From assembly GCF_963678975.1 (NCBI RefSeq), contig NC_089285.1, positions 3,632,531-3,696,530 on the forward strand: a stretch of 64,000 bases of DNA. Direction: 5' to 3'. The translations under genes were made by a program, and so were the position numbers. Position 1 is the stretch's first letter, and the number at the start of each line of letters is the position of its first letter. Positions 58,083-64,000 of this stretch are shown in pieces. The notes under the pieces are model-generated. The model ran no database searches. It was given only the letters and a program-made list of their open reading frames with translations, and had not been told where the DNA came from. The stretch comes from Dysidea avara (Eukaryota > Porifera > Demospongiae > Dictyoceratida > Dysideidae).

Positions 58083-60108
58083 TTATGTAATATAAAAAGT
58101 TAATGATACATGAAGATTAAAAAAAAAAAAAGCTATAGGTATGTTTTCTTTCTTCAGCAGAACAAGTCGGATAGTGATGATTGGTTTCAGTAAGTTTGGT
58201 GGCATCCTTGCAGCACGGTGAATACAAATTGGGTCATACCTAGCACTGGAGTACAATTTTTCAACAGGGTCAAAACAGTTGTGTTCAAACAAATGTGCAT
58301 GAAAACTGATCTGGCAAGGCTAGTTTTTGAATTGTGCAATTAGGCCAGGCAAACTTGATTGTTTCTCATCCCCGTCTGCATCCCATTTTATCCCACTGCT
58401 TCTAATTTCATTATTGCTGTTATCAATCACGTGCACATATTTTGATGCCAAGAAGGCTGGCTATCATTTTACAGCACGAAAATGTCACTTTCACCTCGTA
58501 CATAAATGGGGAAATGTAAGTACTAGTTTGTAAAAGGCTTTAGCTAACATCTATATATAATAACAGACAGCTTGATTTGAAGAAAAATGAACTGACCTGC
58601 CCTAATGGAAATCTGAATTTTTGTGGATGAAACAAGTAGTCAAGTTTACCTGGCCAAATGTACGAGACATCATCAAAAGCAACCTGGAGTTCTTTCTCTT
58701 TACTAGATAGCTTCCTTGTAGAATACAAAAGTCTCCACAAATCACATTCTTCACACTGAAGCGTTATGCCAACATTTTTTGCATGTTGCTGACCGGGAGT
58801 AAATGGTAGGGACTTGTTTCTTTTGGGTTGAGTTTCTAGAGAAGGCCTGTCCTTTTTCTGTTGTGTCCTTTTCAAAAGCATCTTCAAATTTAAAATAATG
58901 CTGATTATTTTCAATAAGAGGGTCTGGTAAATGTTTTACCTCTGAATTTTCTTTTTACATACGAAGAGGCTTGCATATTGTGCAATCATCTTTTCCTCAT
59001 TTTTCAATAGAAAAGAAAGAGGTTCTTGCTCTACAACAGTGGTAGTAAAATGACTAGATTAGCTTTGTCAACAATGTCTTTTTCTTCTATCAGTAGTAAA
59101 TAGTGAAGGCTTCAACTACTTTGAGCACATACCAAAACTCTTGACTTTCTTCTACAGATAAGCTATCAAATGTTTTAAACTCTAAATGATGCACTACATC
59201 ACTTAGTAGAGCTATAGTGGGATCTAATGATTTTTGACTGCTTGTTGAAGAGGTCGTAGAGCTTTTCTAACTAGTTGTGTTACAATTTTTGACTGCTACT
59301 TCAGCTGCATCACTCATTCTAGACCACATCATACCAACACTGCAACCCAAGATTTAGAATCAACGTCATTCATTCCACAGGGTTCCTCTAGGAGTGATGT
59401 GGAGCAGTGTGTGCTGCACACAGGTAGTCCAGATAAAAAATTAACAACAATGCAATTAAAGCCAATTGAGTTGATAATGTAAGTAATTCTATGATCAGGA
59501 CCTCCATCAGTACAAGAAACAACATGTATTTTGATCCTATATGTATATAACAAGTCGTGTAGCTCAGCCAGACAGCTTGAGGGCTCGTAGATTGCATCTT
59601 TGAATCCCACGTAAACCTGACCATCGTACCATGACTCTTCCATGGTTGATGGTATATACACCACAAGAGTTACACTTGGTATTGAACTAAATTTGGTGAA
59701 GTCAGATCACACACTTCAAAAGTGTCGGACAATGATACCAAAACCCCCCTCCCCTCCCTCTGCAGCTGCCACCGGTACACCTGGCTCTTCTACCTTAATT
59801 CTGTGTTTGTCCATGCAAATGAACACAGACATGTCACTAAACATCACAGCATACTCCCTCAGGTATCTGTAAATTGCTGTACAGTAGTGGCTATTTATAT
59901 GATATTGACGAAACTGCCTCTTTTGAATGACCATTTTTATAGGTAAACGCTTTCGAAACTGGGAAGCCACCTTAGTTCTGGTATTTTTTGGACAAAATTG
60001 TAAGTGGACCCACTGAATAGAAGGGATTGGAGTTCTGTCAGGACATGTTTTAGAAACTTGATCCACTAGATCACGGGCTGATAAGGCTTTAGCCATGTAC
60101 ACTGTCAA
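58083..60108 (-). pseudogene. Decayed transposase-like gene
   Basis: Read from 60108 downward, frames follow one another like pieces of one protein. Piece 1, 60108-59716, has WVHLQFCPKNTRTKV, YCTAIYRYLREYAVM and CMDKHRIKVEEPGVPVAAAE. Piece 2, 59664-59329, has SCTDGGPDHRITYI. A shifted frame has LDYLCAAHTAPHHS. Piece 3, 58914-58540, has ITLQCEECDLWRLLYSTRKL. Piece 4, 58292-58083, has DPVEKLYSSARYDPICIH. The aspartates in CMDKH and CTDGG are candidates for a DDE active site, and CEEC...CIHR for a metal-binding tail. This resembles large, poorly described transposon-type proteins of marine invertebrates; I cannot name the family. Several frame changes and stops show that it is dead. Confidence 0.55.
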
Positions 60109-62260
60109 TACTACCGTGAGTTTGTTGATCTCTACATTGTGCTAAAAATACAGTAAGCAGGTAAACAATAACCATTCTAAATAGTAACTCACCCTGTTAT
60201 CTTCCAGAATACCAGATCCAAAATCCAAAATTGTTTAAAATTCAGCTGGAATTTTTGCCATCACTTCTGATTCAAAGGTGCACATGTCGATTATACCTCA
60301 GCCTGTAATATTGCCTTTAAATGAATCAAGTATGCTCATGCATATTGCCTTTAAATGAATCAAGTATGCTCATGCATATTGCCTGTCTCTTCCCAGTACT
60401 TGGTCAGGATCATTTGCTTCTGATAATTCCGTCATCATGTCTGTGTAAAAGCACGAAACTACAACAGCTACAATAAATTGATAACTTTCAGTACAAAGAC
60501 AACTTGTTTACAATATGGAACACATGCTTTTTAGGATATTTGAGAGATCTTTTGTGTCTTCTGATCTTGTGATCTTTCTGGCACTTCAGTTGGTCAATTT
60601 GCATAAAAAGAACACTGTAGGTAGTAGTAGTAGTGAGATATCTATTACAGTTGCATTGGCTGTCTTCAAATCCTCCATGAGATTTACAATCTACGGACGA
60701 ACTGGAATGAAACTGTAACCATTGCCATTGCCATTGCAGTGGCAATGGAATGAAACTGGAATGAAACTGTAACCATTGCCATTGCCATTTTACATACCTC
60801 TTCATTTTGTGGCATGGTAGTTCCTGGCCTGGCTGTAGTAATGCACAGGTATGCATTGCATCACACATACAAGAGTTGTATACATCGCAAGTATAAGAAA
60901 AATTAGGAATTTTGAATTAGAGTAAGGACAGTATATAGTGTTGCAATAAAATGTACTGAAACAAGCTGGATTGGAGTAGTACGTAATGTCCAAATACTAT
61001 AAAACAATAAGAAGTGAATATCCCTACTGTGCTTCAAATTTTATTTGTGAAGTTTTTTTTTGCAAGCTCATGACCGACTAAATACCCTGCTTTTCACAAA
61101 ACCATGCAGTCACAATATTTTAAAAGAGCACAGCACTATTATACAAGATTGACTCGTACAATAACTGATCAGTGGGCGTGGCTCTACATAAGCCTGCGGA
61201 CAATAATGGATGTGGATTTGTGTATACCTACAGACTGATGAATGGGTGTGGCTACCATATGTCTACAGGCATAAGTGGACATGGCTCACGAAAGTACGCT
61301 GATGTATTACTACGCATCCGCGTTGTTGTACTAATTAATTTAGCACATGAAGTCAGACCTGGACAATCTGTAAAGCGGGACCTGGATGAGCCGACTCGGT
61401 TTTTAACATTTTTACTAAACTATATTGACTTGCACGTTGCTATATAGTTTGCTGTGAGTTGCTCTCACTGATTGATATCAACTACCAACTTTGAAAACCA
61501 GGGAGCCACGTGTTTTCAAATAGTTTGGTGCAACGACCACATGTGATTGAATGGTTTGATGCAATATATATCAGTAGATGGAAACCCTACTGGAACCTTG
61601 ACTGATAGCCATGGTAAAGAAGGATAAAAGGTAAGACAATATGCAAGCATTTATGTTTTTCAATATACCAAAGGTTTTTTCTGAAGTGAACTAGAAACAT
61701 TTCTGCAAAAAAATTAGGGCTGTAGCCAGTTTTCTGCTACACAGGACAGAAGAAGTCAGGCAGGCCATATAGGAATTCATTAAACAACTAAAGATAGATG
61801 TCCAGCAGTAGGTGACCTCCTATAACCTAGGTCATGTATGGTTCAATTCCAAAAAAATGATCAGGGTTTGCGGTTTGCTAGTCGAGACTTGGTTGGGGGT
61901 TGTATCGCCAATAATTTCCCACTAGGTGGGGAATAGTAATTTTTTGTGATGCTAATCCCCACCTTCCCTGACCTCAGCCCATATCCCTGGTAGTCGGTAT
62001 AGTTAGGTAGTATGAGGCATTTCATGTATGTAGTTAGGTCATAAGTAATTTCTATCAATTCCTTGTACACATCATGTGATTGAGATTCTAATTAGTGTCA
62101 CTATGCCACACAGTTTGGGATTACATTGATAGGTGCATTACCGTTCTGCTGCAGCAGCTTAGTTCTTGGGTTTGTGCAATAGCATTCGTTTACTGGGAGT
62201 TAACCTTTCCTGATGAAGACATGCACAGGAAATATTAATTGGGTTTCCAATATTGTAAAT
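60109..62260. other. Intergenic with repeat fragments
   Basis: Contains short local duplications ('gcctttaaatgaatcaagtatgctcatgcatatt' twice near 60312-60375; 'attgccattgcca' blocks near 60720-60790) and one arm of the 23409-23700 MITE family (60902-61033). Near 61900-61975 are 'ttcccactaggtggggaa' and 'aatccccacc' blocks like those in the 88-480 element. No gene is recognisable. Confidence 0.45.
60902..61033 (-). repeat. Single arm of the 23409-23700 MITE family
   Basis: Shares 'gtactgaaacaagctggatt', 'ggagtagt', 'aaaacaataagaagtga' and 'atatccctactgtgct' with one arm of the foldback element. The second arm is missing. Confidence 0.65.
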
Positions 62261-62269
62261 TACATTGGT

Positions 62270-63600
62270 TTTCAAGAATTTCCCAATATTAAAATCCAAT
62301 ATTGGAATCATGAGACAAAATACAACATTGGAAGTTTTGAAATTCCAATAATGATATCTTCAATTCCCAATATTGTACTAGAATTAAGGTATCAATTAAT
62401 GCCAACATTGTGAAAGGTGATTCCCAATATTGGTAATGATGCTTTATCAAGGTTGTTTTGTCAGTATTCAGATATTGTTAATGCATAATCCCAACAGTGT
62501 GAATTCTAATTCCCAAGTAATCCCTAATATTGGTAACAATACTTTATCAATATTGTTTTGTAAGTATTCTGATATTGTTAATGCATAATCCCAACATTGT
62601 GAATTCTAATTCCAATATTGTGAATTCTAATTCCGATATTGTGAAGTCTAATTCTCAAGTAATCCTAAATATTGGTAACAATACTTTACCAAGATTGTTT
62701 TATAAGTATTCTGATATTGTTAATGCATAATTCCAATATTGTGAATTCTAATTCCAATATTGTGAATTCTAATTCCAATATTGTGAAGTCTAATTCTCAA
62801 GTAATCCTAAATATTGGTAACAATACTTTACCAAGATTGTTTTGTCAGTATTCTGATATTGTTAATGCATAATTCCAATATTGTGAATTCTAATTCCAAT
62901 ATTGTGAAGTCTAATTCTCAAGTAATCCTAAATATTGGTAACAATACTTTACCAAGATTGTTTTGTCAGTATTCTGATATTGTTAATGCATAATTCCAAT
63001 ATTGTGAATTCTAATTCCAACATTGTGAATTTTAATTCCAATATTGTGAAGTCTAATTCTCAAGTAATCCCCAATATTGGTAACAATACTTTACCAAGAT
63101 TGTTTTATAAGTATTCTGATATTGTTAATGCATATTCCCAACATTGTGAATTCTAATTCCAACATTGTGAATTCCAATTCCCAAATATTGGTAACAATAA
63201 TTTACCAAGATTGTTTTATAAGTATTCTGATATTGTTAATGCATAATTCCAACATTGTGAATTTTAATTCCAACATTGTGAATTCTAATTCCAATATTGT
63301 GAAGTCTAATTCTCAAGTAATCTCCAATATTGGTAACAATACTTTACCAAGATTGTTTTATAAGTATTCTGATATTGTTAATGCATAATCCCAACATTGT
63401 GAATTCTAATTCCAACATTGTGAATTCCAATTCCCAAATATTGGTAACAATAATTTACCAAGATTGTTTTGTAAGTATTCTGATATTGTTAATGCATAAT
63501 CCCAACATTGTGAATTCTAATTCCCAAGTAATCCCTAATATTGGTAGCAATACTTTATCAACATTGTTTTGTATAAGTATTCTGATATCGTTCCCAATTT
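62270..63600. repeat. Nested minisatellite array (about 142-bp units made with 21-bp subunits)
   Basis: The anchor 'ggtaacaatactttaccaag' recurs near 62531, 62673, 62815, 62937, 63079, 63190, 63332, 63448 and 63542. Spacings are 142 bp or shorter, the difference mostly being missing subunits. Within each unit, the 21-bp subunit AATTCCAATATTGTGAATTC(T) is repeated one to three times. Because 21 is a multiple of three, the array throws up open frames rich in SNIVNSN; I do not regard these as genes. Confidence 0.9.
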
Positions 63601-64000
63601 TAGTTTGTCCCTATAGAAATACAGAGTTGTTATTGTTGATAAAAGAAAGTATGCATGAGTACATATAGAATAAGCTAAGAACAATATGCAATATTCATTT
63701 ACATACAGCAAATACAGTAACAAGATAATATACAATTGATATACTGCCATGCAGATAACCAAATCCGCAAAAGTCCGACATGATAGTACATTTTCAGACA
63801 CTTGTGGTAAAGCGTATATATTTCAGCACATCAACTATAGGGAAAATAAATTACAGGTGCTCAAAAAATTTGTGTAATTGAATTTCAATTTGCACTTGGA
63901 AGTTAGCTATAATCCATTACTTAGTAAGATTTACTGCTTGTCACCACAATCGAAGACAGACTTTCTGAAGAAAAGTTCATGCCATGCTATTTCTTCAATG
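63601..64000. other. End of window, nothing recognised
   Basis: AT-rich sequence after the minis satellite array with no coding signal or matched repeats visible. Confidence 0.5.

Noticed and set aside
62530..63668. Overlapping open frames giving SNIVNSN-repeat proteins
   Set aside because: They arise because the 21-bp subunit keeps frame; the larger unit shifts it, there is no start context or splice pattern, and composition is purely that of the satellite.

Overview
The window is eukaryotic nuclear DNA from an early-branching animal. It is AT-rich, its genes are cut by many very short GT-AG introns (many 39-60 bp), and its genes are animal-type (Rab35, a BLTP2/KIAA0100/hobbit lipid-transfer protein, death-fold plus Kelch proteins). 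It is dense in small inverted-repeat elements. A demosponge such as Amphimedon fits best, but that is an inference from gene style, not a database result.

Layout. 0-4.7 kb: non-coding DNA with a short inverted-repeat element (88-480), a 2.2-kb non-autonomous hAT-like element with a 10-bp target duplication (781-2955) and a foldback element (3490-3904). 4.75-8.4 kb: two tandem paralogues (+) coding for a CARD-like N-terminal domain and a Kelch propeller; each is broken in a different half. 9.15-10.04 kb: an intronless NmrA-type NAD(P)-binding protein (-). 12.56-45.10 kb: one very large gene (-), the BLTP2 homologue, which I could join exon by exon with consistent reading phase into 57 exons and about 2,393 codons. 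45.27-55.28 kb: Rab35 (+), six exons, head-to-head with BLTP2 and only 171 bp between the two start codons. 58.1-60.1 kb: a decayed transposase-like gene (-). 62.3-63.6 kb: a nested minisatellite array.

The most notable object is a 5.2-kb two-gene DNA transposon (17142-22333) sitting in the 9.9-kb intron 45 of BLTP2. Its 254-bp terminal inverted repeats differ at only 9 positions by my count and run through the start codons of both genes, so the two convergent genes share the same promoter, leader and first codons. The + gene codes for SAP - SWIM zinc finger - YqaJ/lambda-exonuclease - OTU protease (1,008 aa, all catalytic residues visible). The - gene codes for THAP - HTH - DDE transposase and has one frameshift in a run of seven C inside the THAP zinc finger. 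The architecture agrees with what I know of the ISL2EU (IS4EU) transposons, which pair a transposase with a YqaJ nuclease; the OTU protease is the unexpected part. A 350-bp MITE in another BLTP2 intron (28298-28647) carries related ends and looks like a non-autonomous relative.

How genes may work together: BLTP2 proteins carry lipids at ER-plasma-membrane contacts and Rab35 controls plasma-membrane/endosome recycling, so a shared promoter is plausible biology but not proven here. No tRNA, rRNA or CRISPR array was seen.
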